In this document: positions 1 through 5,085 of the stretch, piece after piece | How the letters are laid out: every line of letters begins with the position of its first letter | How positions within the stretch are numbered: position 1 is the stretch's first letter | NCBI GenBank assembly: GCA_046596415.1 | Contig: JBKJML010000118.1 | Span: 1 to 5,085, forward strand | Direction of reading: 5' to 3' | Length of the DNA stretch: 5,085 nucleotides | Origin: JBKJML01 sp046596415 | Lineage (GTDB): Bacteria > Actinomycetota > Thermoleophilia > Gaiellales > Gaiellaceae | The notes under the pieces: model-generated | Told to the model about the DNA's origin: nothing | Seen by the model: only the letters and a program-made list of their open reading frames with translations | The model's database searches: none | Translations under genes and position numbers: made by a program

Positions 1-84
1 GCGGAGCTCGTGGCACTCCGTTCGCGGATCAGGCCGGGGCGGACGGCGTTGCGCTATTTCGACCAACTCGAGTGGAACGCCTGA
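1..84 (+). CDS. C-terminal end of an unidentified protein (partial at window edge)
   Basis: Frame 1 is open from the first base and ends at TGA (82-84), giving 27 residues that finish with YFDQLEWNA. Most third positions in this frame are G or C, more than in the other two forward frames, which is the pattern expected for coding DNA here. The start lies outside the window, so no family can be assigned. It runs in the same direction as the glycosyltransferase that begins 110 bases later and may belong to the same surface-glycan cluster. The tail is soluble-looking, with several Arg residues and no membrane segment. The main alternative is that this is non-coding sequence that happens to be open, since 84 bases is a short test. 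Confidence 0.5.
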   Translation, partial: AELVALRSRIRPGRTALRYFDQLEWNA

Positions 85-143
85 GCGTGAGGTCCCTGGT
101 TGGCGTCCATCGCTAACCCCCACCCTCCCAGGGGGCAGGCACA

Positions 144-179
144 GGCACGCTACCTCGGAAGGTGTGACGTGTCCGTGCC
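144..179 (+). other. Nested inverted repeat in the leader of the glycosyltransferase gene
   Basis: GGCACG (144-149) is the exact reverse complement of CGTGCC (174-179). Inside it ACCT (152-155) and AGGT (160-163) can pair across a CGGA loop. The outer repeat ends directly before the AGGA that could serve as the ribosome binding site (180-183), so in the transcript the structure would lie just upstream of the start region. The rest of the gap from 85 to 194 shows no recognisable promoter hexamers; a CCCCC (117-121)/GGGGG (131-135) pair could form another hairpin, without a T-tract. In GC-rich DNA six-base inverted repeats occur often by chance, so a regulatory role is only a suggestion. Confidence 0.25.
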
Positions 180-183
180 AGGA
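180..183 (+). promoter_or_regulatory. Weak ribosome binding site (AGGA) for the TTG start at 195
   Basis: AGGA lies 11 bases before TTG 195, a slightly long but usable spacing. The next in-frame candidate, TTG 204, would be 20 bases away. The in-frame stop at 165-167 excludes any start further upstream, and no ATG or GTG lies between it and 195. The start therefore has to be a TTG, and this site favours the first one. Confidence 0.4.
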
Positions 184-194
184 TCGCACCAACT

Positions 195-1292
195 TTGAGC
201 CAATTGCTCCACAGCGGCGATGACGACGGAAGCAGCGACGACGGCAGCGCTGACCACAGCAACGACCTCGGCGACGACAGCCTCAGCAACCCCGGCGACG
301 CCAACAACCTCGCCGACGCCAACAACCCCGCCGACGCCAGCAGCCCGGCCGGCGACAACCGCCCGCTGCGGGTCGTCCTCTGCCCGGTCAACACGGCGGG
401 TGTGCCGTGGACGACGGCACAGGCCCTACGGCGTCGCGGCGTCGACGCGAGGCTCGTCGTGTTCGAGCGTTACGCCCTCCACCCGGAGGCAGACGTCTCC
501 CTCGACCGCTCCGGCGGCTTCGCGCGCCGCCAGGCAACCCAGTGGCGAGCATTCGCCGGCCTGCTGCCGCAGACGGACGTGTTCCACTTCATCTTCGGCC
601 TCACACTCGTGCCGCAGTCGCTGCAGTTCCCGATCCTGAAGCTATTCGGCAAGAAGTCCATCATGCACTACCTCGGCTCGGACATTCGTGGCAAGACGCC
701 CGAGGAGCTCGCCTCCGGCAAGAAGGCCGGTGCCCAGATCGTCGGCAGCTACGACGCGATCCGCTGGGTGCCCGGCGCAGAGGTGATCCCACCGGGCATC
801 GACCTCTCGCGCTTCACCCCCGCACCGCCCTCCGACCGGACCCGTCCGGTAATCCTGCATGCACCCTCGTCGCGGCGTCGCAAGGGCACCGAGCACGTGA
901 TCGCAGCCGTCGAAGGGCTCGATGCCGATCTCGAGATCGTCGAGGGTCTGCACCACGACGAGGCGTTCGAGCGCTTCCGGAACGCCGATATCGTCGTCGA
1001 CCAGCTCAACGCGGGCTGGTACGGCCTGTTCGCGATCGAATGCATGGCGCTCGGCAAGCCGGTCGTCACCTTCCTCCACGAGGAAGCGGTGCGACGCACC
1101 CAGGAAGCCTTCGAGACCACCGTGCCGATCGTCTCCGCCACCGCCGAAACCCTCCGCGAGCAACTCCGTCCGCTCGTCGCCGACGCGGCCGAGCGGCGGC
1201 GCAGAGGCGAGGCGTGCCGCGCCTACGTCGAACTCGTTCACGACCAGGAGCGGATCACCGACCGCCTGCTCGACGTCTACGCTCGACTCTGA
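195..1292 (+). CDS. GT-B fold glycosyltransferase (family 4-like) with a low-complexity acidic N-terminal extension
   Basis: The predicted protein has 365 residues. From residue 56 it reads as a GT-B glycosyltransferase: a first beta strand (RVVLCPV, 59-65) followed by a Gly-containing turn, YLGSDIRG (159-166), VIPPGIDLSRF (197-207), the basic segment SSRRRKGTEH (225-234) where phosphate-binding Arg/Lys of this family usually sit, and GLFAIECMALGKPVV (277-291), the acceptor-family C-terminal motif with Glu282. Such enzymes transfer a sugar from a nucleotide donor to a lipid-linked or glycan acceptor on the cytoplasmic side. There is no signal peptide or membrane segment. Residues 1-55 are odd: 13 Asp, many Asn, Ser, Gly and Ala, and no Lys, Arg or Glu. 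The start must be TTG 195 or 204, because a stop sits at 165-167 and the next in-frame start falls inside the first fold element. Its stop overlaps the flippase start by one base. Donor and acceptor sugars cannot be read from the sequence. Confidence 0.9.
   Translation: MSQLLHSGDDDGSSDDGSADHSNDLGDDSLSNPGDANNLADANNPADASSPAGDNRPLRVVLCPVNTAGVPWTTAQALRRRGVDARLVVFERYALHPEADVSLDRSGGFARRQATQWRAFAGLLPQTDVFHFIFGLTLVPQSLQFPILKLFGKKSIMHYLGSDIRGKTPEELASGKKAGAQIVGSYDAIRWVPGAEVIPPGIDLSRFTPAPPSDRTRPVILHAPSSRRRKGTEHVIAAVEGLDADLEIVEGLHHDEAFERFRNADIVVDQLNAGWYGLFAIECMALGKPVVTFLHEEAVRRTQEAFETTVPIVSATAETLREQLRPLVADAAERRRRGEACRAYVELVHDQERITDRLLDVYARL
294..347 (+). repeat. Three in-frame 18-base tandem repeats inside the glycosyltransferase gene
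   Basis: Three consecutive six-codon units encode GDANNL, ADANNP and ADASSP. The core GACGCCAACAAC is identical in the first two units, and the third differs mainly by AGC for AAC at two codons. The array lies in the low-complexity N-terminal extension, before the folded domain. Because the unit is a multiple of three, gain or loss of a copy would change the length of the linker and not the frame. It is too short and lacks spacers, so it is not a CRISPR array. Confidence 0.8.
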
Positions 1293-2725
1293 TGGCGCTC
1301 TCCGGCCAGCTCAAGCGGCTCGGCAGGCACTCCGCGATCTACGGCCTCGGCGGCCTCGTCTCGCGGATCCTCGCGGTCCTGCTGCTCCCGCTCTACACGA
1401 GCTACCTCCTTCCCTCCGACTACGGAAAGATCGAGACACTCGTCGCCGGCACGACCGTGCTGACGATCGTCCTCCGCGCCGGCATCTCGAGCGCTTTCTT
1501 CCGCTTCTACTTCGACTCGCCCGAGCCCGAGAAGCGACGCACCGTCCTCCGAACCTCCTTCTGGTTCACGATCACGGTCTCGACAGCCGGGCTCGTGGCG
1601 CTCCTGCTGCTGGCCAGCCCGATCGCGACGGCGCTCTTCGGCGACGCCGGCGCCACCGATCTCGTGCGCGCGGCCGGCGTCGGCCTGTGGGCGCAGATGA
1701 ACTACGAGCAGCTCACCTCGCTCTTCCGGGTCGAGGAGCGCAGCGTCGCCTTCGTGCTCGCGAGCCTCGTGAACATCGCGATCACGATCGGGGCCACGAT
1801 CCTGCTTGTCGTCGTCCTCGACAAGGGCCCCCTCGGCGTCCTCGTCGGCAACTTCACCGGCACGCTCCTCGTCTATCTCGCCCTGCTCGGCTACCGGCGC
1901 GAGCAGCTCGGCCTGGAGCTGAACCGCGACCTGCTGCGGGAGATGAACCGCTTCGGCCTGCCGCTCGTCCCTTCGGCGCTCTTCCTCTGGACGACGAACT
2001 TCAGCGACCGCTTCTTCCTCCTCAAGCTCTCGGGCACCACCGAGGTAGGCCTCTACTCGGTAGGCGTCCGGATCGCCTCGGCGATGGTGCTGCTCCTGAC
2101 CGCATTCCGCACCGCCTGGCCCGCGTTCGCCTACTCGATCGAGAAGGACGAGGAGGCACGCGGAACCTACGGCTTCGTCCTCACCTACCTGCTGCTCCTG
2201 ACCTCCTGGGTCGCGACCGCGCTCGCGCTGCTCTCCCCCTGGCTCGTCGACGCGCTGACGAAGCCGGAGTTCGCCGCCGCGTCGCGCGTGGTCGGCCCAC
2301 TCGCGTTCGCCGCGGTCGCCTTCGGTGGCTACATCGTGATCTCGATCGGGGTCGGCCGCGCGCGCCGCACGCAGTTCAACTGGGTGATCACGGGCGCCGC
2401 CGCAGCACTGAACGTCTCCTTGAACCTGATCCTGATCCCGCCCTACGGGATGATGGGCGCTGCCGTCGCCACCGTCGCCGCGTACACGCTGATGTTCGTC
2501 GGCATGGCCTGGTGGGCCCAGCGGGTCTACCCGGTGCCCTACCAGTGGCGGCGCGGCGCGACGGCCGTCGGCACCGCCGGTGCGATCGTCGTCGCCGGCA
2601 AACTCGCCGACGTCGGCCTGCCCGTCGCGGTCGCGCTGAGCGCGGTCTATCCGCTGGCGCTCCTGCCGCTTCGCTTCTACCTGCCGGCCGAGCGGACGCG
2701 CCTCAGGGCGCTCGTCGGACGCTAG
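1292..2725 (+). CDS. Wzx-like polysaccharide flippase (MOP/MATE superfamily membrane transporter)
   Basis: The predicted protein has 477 residues, the usual size for oligosaccharide flippases, and hydrophobic stretches compatible with about 14 membrane helices (roughly 15-35, 45-65, 88-112, 123-143, 152-176, 180-200, 222-245, 255-277, 293-313, 330-352, 364-382, 386-408, 422-440 and 444-463). Family-like signatures are the N-terminal YGLGGLVSRILAVLLLPLYT region (17-36), the GISSAFFRFYFD segment (64-75) and NLILIPPYGMMGAAVAT (378-394). The known role of the family is to move undecaprenyl-linked glycans from the inner to the outer membrane face. ATG 1292 overlaps the preceding stop (TGATG). I see no Shine-Dalgarno sequence just before it, so translation probably depends on ribosomes finishing the glycosyltransferase. 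The open frame extends far upstream to 407 but that part is antisense-like shadow. A general lipid-glycan exporter such as a MurJ relative is less likely, given the neighbours. Confidence 0.92.
   Translation: MALSGQLKRLGRHSAIYGLGGLVSRILAVLLLPLYTSYLLPSDYGKIETLVAGTTVLTIVLRAGISSAFFRFYFDSPEPEKRRTVLRTSFWFTITVSTAGLVALLLLASPIATALFGDAGATDLVRAAGVGLWAQMNYEQLTSLFRVEERSVAFVLASLVNIAITIGATILLVVVLDKGPLGVLVGNFTGTLLVYLALLGYRREQLGLELNRDLLREMNRFGLPLVPSALFLWTTNFSDRFFLLKLSGTTEVGLYSVGVRIASAMVLLLTAFRTAWPAFAYSIEKDEEARGTYGFVLTYLLLLTSWVATALALLSPWLVDALTKPEFAAASRVVGPLAFAAVAFGGYIVISIGVGRARRTQFNWVITGAAAALNVSLNLILIPPYGMMGAAVATVAAYTLMFVGMAWWAQRVYPVPYQWRRGATAVGTAGAIVVAGKLADVGLPVAVALSAVYPLALLPLRFYLPAERTRLRALVGR
2722..2725. 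other. Shared CTAG: convergent stop codons overlap
   Basis: The palindrome CTAG supplies the TAG stop of the flippase (2723-2725, forward) and the TAG stop of the 77-residue gene (2722-2724, reverse). The two transcription units therefore meet with four overlapping bases and no spacer. No hairpin followed by T residues is visible here, so transcripts from both sides probably run into each other or end by a factor-dependent route. Confidence 0.9.
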
Positions 2726-2955
2726 TCGCCGGGCGGGCGAACGAGGTAGCGCGACTCGTCGATCCGCATCGGCACGAGTGGCAGCTCGTTCTCGGACAGC
2801 CACGATCCGATCGCGGCCTCGACGTCCTCGTCCGTGCCATCGACCTCGAGCCCGAAGCCTTCATCGTCCCGCTTCCGTACCTCGAAGCCGCGCTCGACGA
2901 GGGCAGCGACCAGGTGATCACGGTCGGTAACCCTCACCACATCGACTTGCACCAT
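2722..2955 (-). CDS. Small acidic protein of unknown function (77 residues)
   Basis: I do not recognise a family. The start ATG at 2955 is well supported: AAGGAG lies six bases before it. The protein is soluble, with no signal peptide or membrane segment, and acidic: 19 Asp/Glu against 9 Lys/Arg. The hydrophobic pattern suggests strand 2-9, helix 12-22, strand 24-29, strand 33-38, helix 42-55, strand 58-63 and strand 68-73. This beta-alpha-beta-beta-alpha-beta order resembles a ferredoxin-like or ACT-like fold, which is inference from pattern only. No Cys is present, so it is not a metal-cluster ferredoxin. It is the last gene of the leftward unit, 50 bases after the Lys-rich small gene, and it converges on the flippase. 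Coding use is high-GC like the neighbours. A role in glycan assembly is not shown by anything except position. Confidence 0.8.
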   Translation of the reverse strand: MVQVDVVRVTDRDHLVAALVERGFEVRKRDDEGFGLEVDGTDEDVEAAIGSWLSENELPLVPMRIDESRYLVRPPGD

Positions 2956-2961
2956 CGCGAA

Positions 2962-2967
2962 CTCCTT
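2962..2967 (-). promoter_or_regulatory. Strong ribosome binding site (AAGGAG) of the 77-residue gene
   Basis: On the reverse strand AAGGAG precedes ATG 2955 by six bases, close to ideal spacing. It fixes the start of the small acidic gene and is one of the best arguments that this short gene is real. Confidence 0.85.
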
Positions 2968-2980
2968 CGCTCAGGCACCC

Positions 2981-3003
2981 GCGTGCGAAACAAAAACGAA
3001 CGC
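2981..3003. other. Imperfect inverted repeat with an A/T-rich loop between the two small genes
   Basis: GCGTGCG (2981-2987) and CGAACGC (2997-3003) can pair at six of seven positions around the nine-base loop AAACAAAAA (2988-2996). On the reverse strand the loop reads TTTTTGTTT. Such an A/T run stands out in this GC-rich window. It sits just after the stop of the Lys-rich gene and 26 bases before the start of the 77-residue gene. The T run is in the loop and does not follow the stem, so it is not a standard intrinsic terminator. It could mark an RNA processing site, a protein binding site or part of a promoter, or be chance. Confidence 0.35.
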
Positions 3004-3005
3004 CG

Positions 3006-3119
3006 CTAGGTGTCCAATCCCTTCGTCTTCGCAGCGGAGCGCTTTTCGGCGCGCCGCTCCTTGAGCGACTTCTGCGCGACCTTCTTGCTGTCCTTCTTCG
3101 GCTTTTGCGCACCCTTCAT
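3006..3119 (-). CDS. Tiny Lys-rich basic protein (37 residues), function unknown
   Basis: Reading leftward, ATG (3119-3117) opens a 37-residue frame that ends at TAG (3008-3006). The gene is preceded by a perfect AGGAGG at seven bases spacing. The product has 11 Lys and 3 Arg against 4 Asp/Glu, with a Lys-rich start (QKPKKDSKKVAQK, residues 5-17) and a charged middle (SLKERRAEKR, 18-27). All 11 Lys codons are AAG, and most third positions are G or C, as expected for a translated gene in this genome. It has no membrane segment and no Cys or His; it is probably disordered or helical. Short basic proteins of this style could bind nucleic acid, ribosomes or acidic partners, but the sequence does not decide this. 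It lies 104 bases after the deacetylase and 50 bases before the acidic 77-residue gene, all on the same strand. The longer frames that overlap it on the same strand lack its start signals. Confidence 0.78.
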   Translation of the reverse strand: MKGAQKPKKDSKKVAQKSLKERRAEKRSAAKTKGLDT

Positions 3120-3223
3120 GGGGTGTCCTCCTCTGGGTGGGCGCGGGGTCTGAGCGCCCGCTCATCATGGCAGATCGCCCCGCTTGACCGCCTGGCCACG
3201 CCCTCCGGCGGCGGCGGTGGTGG
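3120..3223. other. Spacer between deacetylase and Lys-rich gene, without a clear terminator or promoter
   Basis: This 104-base gap follows the TAA of the deacetylase in the leftward direction. CCAC-GCC (3196-3202) could pair with GGCGGTGG (3213-3220) with one bulged base, but no T-tract follows in either direction, so I do not call a terminator. CATGAT (3165-3170, reverse strand) is a weak -10-like hexamer about 45 bases before the Lys-rich gene, without a good -35 partner. The gap is long enough for an independent promoter of the two small genes, but none can be asserted. Confidence 0.3.
3127..3132 (-). promoter_or_regulatory. Consensus ribosome binding site (AGGAGG) of the Lys-rich small gene
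   Basis: AGGAGG on the reverse strand lies seven bases before ATG 3119. It is the best Shine-Dalgarno match in the window by position and sequence, and it decides the start of a gene that is too short to be trusted on length alone. Confidence 0.85.
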
Positions 3224-3859
3224 TTACGCCACGACCCTGTACACCTGGAAGACTTCTGCGTACTCGCGGTTCACGTTGATCCCGTGCGTGCGCGCCAGGC
3301 TCCACATGTACTCCGGGTCGGCGTAGCGCCGGTGCTGCTGCGAGGCGTAGCGCGCGAGCGCGGCCGCCTTCCGCTCCAGATGCCGCTTCTCGAGCGCGAT
3401 GTAGGCGCCATAGGAGAAATCGAAATTGTTCCACGGGATCTCGTAGCCGAGGATCGTCGTCCGTTTGAAGGCCCGCAGCCCCTCCTGCGCGATCGTCTGG
3501 TGATCCTGATGGACGTCGTGATGCGACGGTTGAAAGACGGCGTCGGGCCGGTAGTCCTCCCAGAGGGCGACAAGCAGCTCGAGGATGTCCTGCCGTCGGT
3601 CGGGAAACGTCCGCACGTCGAAGTCGTGCACGGTGAGCGCAGAATCGGGGATGCCGAGCTCGGCTGTCGCCTCGCGCACTTCACGGGCCAGCGTGTCCGG
3701 TGCGAAGCCCGGCGGCAGCGAGCGGGTCGCGATCGAGAAGGCGACGTAGCGCACCTCGACGCCCGCCTCGGCGAGCCGCGCCATCGTGCCGCCACAGCCG
3801 AACTCACCGTCGTCGGTGTGCGGGGCGAGCACGAGCACGCGCTGCCAGCCCTCGATCAC
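3224..3859 (-). CDS. PIG-L/LmbE family zinc-dependent sugar N-deacetylase
   Basis: The predicted protein has 211 residues, normal for this family. APHTDDGEFGCGGT (12-25) is the family's first motif, with His14 and Asp17 as probable zinc ligands and Asp16 as the general base. The second motif, HHDVHQDH (113-120), gives His117 and the third zinc ligand His120. These assignments follow from known members such as MshB and BcZBP. The family removes acetyl groups from N-acetylglucosamine-type sugars, so a role in trimming a sugar of the surface glycan or its precursor fits the neighbours. No signal peptide is visible, so the enzyme probably acts in the cytoplasm. I chose GTG 3859 because it overlaps the ligase stop (GTGA), lies four bases after GGAGG, and starts just before the first fold strand. 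The frame continues upstream to 4024, but that stretch is Arg-rich shadow of the ligase. The usual HPDD is PHTDD here, a mild variant with the metal residues intact. Confidence 0.9.
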   Translation of the reverse strand: MIEGWQRVLVLAPHTDDGEFGCGGTMARLAEAGVEVRYVAFSIATRSLPPGFAPDTLAREVREATAELGIPDSALTVHDFDVRTFPDRRQDILELLVALWEDYRPDAVFQPSHHDVHQDHQTIAQEGLRAFKRTTILGYEIPWNNFDFSYGAYIALEKRHLERKAAALARYASQQHRRYADPEYMWSLARTHGINVNREYAEVFQVYRVVA

Positions 3860-5085
3860 GCCTCCTCCGACCGGCGCGCGGCGACGACGGCTACGAGGCC
3901 GGTGAGCGCCCAGGCCATCGGGTCCTCGAAGAACGCGTTGTAGAAGAGGCTGTGCACGGCGATCGCGCCTAGCGTAAGCCCAACCGCGAGCGACGCGCGA
4001 CCCGCAGGCGTCGCTGCGGTGCACCGCAGCGCCGCGAAGAGGGTGGCTCCGACGAACCAGAGGAGAAGCAGGAGGCCCGGGAAACCCGTCTCCGCCGCCA
4101 CCGTGACCGGGGTCGAGTGCGAGGCCGCCTTCTTCGGATCGCGGCCGCGCAGGCCGGTGCGCTCGGCGTAGGCGCGCTTGAAGCTCCCCACGCCGACGCC
4201 GGCTACCGGGTGGTCGACGGCGATCCGGATCCCGTTCGAGACGAGGCCCGCCCGGCCGCTAGTCGCCTTGTTCAGGCTCGACCGTGACTTCTCGAGCAGC
4301 GTGTGCCTGACCTGCGCGGTCGAGACCCCGGCGACGACGAGGACGATGCCGACAAGAGCGAACGCGAGCAGCGCGTGGCGCCGCCAGACGATCGCCGCCC
4401 CGACGAGCACGCCCGCCACGAGGGCCGCGAAGCTCGACTGCGAGAACGAGAAGAGCAGACCCACCCAGGTCGCCGCGACGAGAACGATCGCCCCCGCAAG
4501 CCGCCGACCGCCGAGGCCGAGCAGCACGAACACGAGCGTCGCGAGGATCGCCGTCACGAGGTAGCGGCCGTAGATCGACGGATCCCAGAAGACCGAGTTG
4601 ACGCGGTAGAACGGTGCGTAGGCATTGCCGACCTCGACCTTCGGGTTCCAGAAGACATCCCGAGTCACCCACTGGAAGACGCCGATGCCGGCGAAGACGA
4701 GCGCCGTCGCGGCGAGTGCCGCGTAGAGCCAGCCGAGCGCCCGCTCGCGCCACGGCAGCCGCGCGAAGCCGATCGCGAGCACGCCGAACGGGAGCACGAA
4801 CGCGAGCAGGAAGATCGCGCCCTCCCGGACATCGTCGCTCCACAGGAGCGAGAGGCCGGTCCAGGCGACGAGCCCGGCGAGCGGGAGTGCCGCCGGTCCG
4901 AGCTCGCGAGCCCGCTCGTCGCCGCGGAGGAGCTCCCAGCCGAGCGCGAGCGCGAGCGAGGCGACGACGAGGTAGAGCGGCAGCAGCAGGTTTGCTTCCT
5001 CTGAGCCGATCGTGACCGGGATCCGGCCCGGCACGCAGGCAAGCGTCGCGAACGCCAGCAGCCAGGGCCACCTGCGCAGTGCGAC
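3856..5085 (-). CDS. O-antigen ligase/polymerase family membrane protein (N-terminus beyond the window)
   Basis: The visible part is 409 residues and the frame stays open to the window edge. A GTG at 5034 is a possible start, but upstream of it the frame encodes RRWPWLLAFATLACVPGRIP, a hydrophobic helix that the GTG would cut in half; the true start is therefore most likely to the right of 5085. The protein has many membrane helices. A long external segment contains FYRVNSVFWDPSIYGRYL (about 4556-4609). The Wzy_C-type region follows: SGRAGL (about 4244-4261), HPVAGVGVGSF (about 4181-4213) and SHSTPVTVAAETGFPG with its His codon at 4117-4119. These match the pattern of WaaL/Wzy-type enzymes, which transfer or polymerise undecaprenyl-linked glycans outside the membrane. 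Sequence alone does not separate ligase, polymerase and protein O-glycosyltransferase. Its stop overlaps the deacetylase start. Confidence 0.88.
   Translation of the reverse strand, partial: VALRRWPWLLAFATLACVPGRIPVTIGSEEANLLLPLYLVVASLALALGWELLRGDERARELGPAALPLAGLVAWTGLSLLWSDDVREGAIFLLAFVLPFGVLAIGFARLPWRERALGWLYAALAATALVFAGIGVFQWVTRDVFWNPKVEVGNAYAPFYRVNSVFWDPSIYGRYLVTAILATLVFVLLGLGGRRLAGAIVLVAATWVGLLFSFSQSSFAALVAGVLVGAAIVWRRHALLAFALVGIVLVVAGVSTAQVRHTLLEKSRSSLNKATSGRAGLVSNGIRIAVDHPVAGVGVGSFKRAYAERTGLRGRDPKKAASHSTPVTVAAETGFPGLLLLLWFVGATLFAALRCTAATPAGRASLAVGLTLGAIAVHSLFYNAFFEDPMAWALTGLVAVVAARRSEEA
3861..3868 (-). promoter_or_regulatory. Ribosome binding site (GGAGGAGG) of the deacetylase, inside the ligase gene
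   Basis: GGAGGAGG on the reverse strand ends one base before GTG 3859; taking its first GGAGG gives a four-base spacing. It lies within the last codons of the ligase gene, next to the GTGA overlap. This combination supports translational coupling and the choice of the GTG start. Confidence 0.7.

Noticed and set aside
294..347. Short repeats as a CRISPR array
   Set aside because: The units are directly adjacent with no unique spacers, and they translate in frame inside a gene.
113..394. Reverse-strand Leu/Ser-rich frame of 93 residues opposite the start of the glycosyltransferase
   Set aside because: The repeated LLAS pattern is just the antisense reading of the tandem repeat, and no start signals support it.
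407..1291. Upstream extension of the flippase frame, giving a 772-residue fusion-like protein
   Set aside because: The added part is Arg/Pro/Ala-rich with no membrane helices and overlaps the well-supported glycosyltransferase in another frame. ATG 1292 fits both the family length and the coupling overlap.
1277..2803. Long reverse-strand frame of 508 residues opposite the flippase
   Set aside because: It is dominated by Arg, Glu, Asp and Gly, as expected for the antisense of a GC-rich membrane protein gene, with no recognisable domain.
922..3009. Long forward frame of 695 residues across three genes
   Set aside because: It is Arg/Pro/Ser-rich, has no domain-like sequence, and crosses genes on both strands that have real motifs.
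2971..3168. Alternative longer reverse frames (64-65 residues) over the Lys-rich gene
   Set aside because: They lack ribosome binding sites at their starts and have poor third-position GC, whereas the 37-residue frame has both.
3184..3189. TTGACC on the forward strand as a -35 promoter element
   Set aside because: The position about 17 bases downstream is GC-only sequence without a -10 match, and no forward gene follows.
3860..4024. N-terminal extension of the deacetylase into the ligase gene
   Set aside because: The 55 extra residues are Arg-rich shadow of the ligase coding strand in another frame. GTG 3859 has a ribosome binding site, the GTGA overlap and the expected distance to the first motif.

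Overview
This is a high-GC window, with G or C at most third codon positions, that carries part of a cell-surface polysaccharide assembly locus. The GC content, the strong GGAGG-type ribosome binding sites, and the codon use (AAG for every Lys in the smallest gene, many CTC/GTC/ATC codons) point to a high-GC bacterium. The style of the ligase and the flippase makes an actinobacterium of the Thermoleophilia type my best guess, but this is inference from general familiarity and not from a marker gene.

Layout. The left part reads rightward. It holds the last 27 codons of an unidentified gene (1-84), a 110-base gap with a possible structured leader, a GT-B glycosyltransferase (195-1292) and a Wzx-like polysaccharide flippase (1292-2725). 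The last two share one base (TGATG) and are almost certainly one translation unit. The right part reads leftward. From right to left it holds a Wzy/WaaL-type O-antigen ligase or polymerase that runs off the window edge (3856-5085), a PIG-L/LmbE zinc deacetylase joined to it by a four-base GTGA overlap (3224-3859), a tiny Lys-rich protein of 37 residues (3006-3119), and an acidic 77-residue protein of unknown function (2722-2955). The two halves converge on a shared CTAG at 2722-2725, where each strand reads TAG, so there is no spacer between the operons.

How the genes fit together. The glycosyltransferase would add a sugar to a lipid-linked glycan on the cytoplasmic face. The flippase would move that lipid-linked glycan across the membrane. 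The ligase/polymerase would extend it or attach it to an acceptor outside. The deacetylase would remove an acetyl group from an N-acetyl sugar, either on a precursor or on the growing glycan. This is a standard Wzx/Wzy-style logic with sugar tailoring.

The less ordinary elements are the Asp/Asn/Ser-rich, repeat-encoded N-terminal extension of the glycosyltransferase, the two small genes of opposite charge sitting between the two half-operons, and some short inverted repeats. I see no mobile element, CRISPR array, tRNA or rRNA, and no gene-free stretch longer than about 110 bases. I found no convincing evidence of a wholly new system. The small-protein pair is the best lead.
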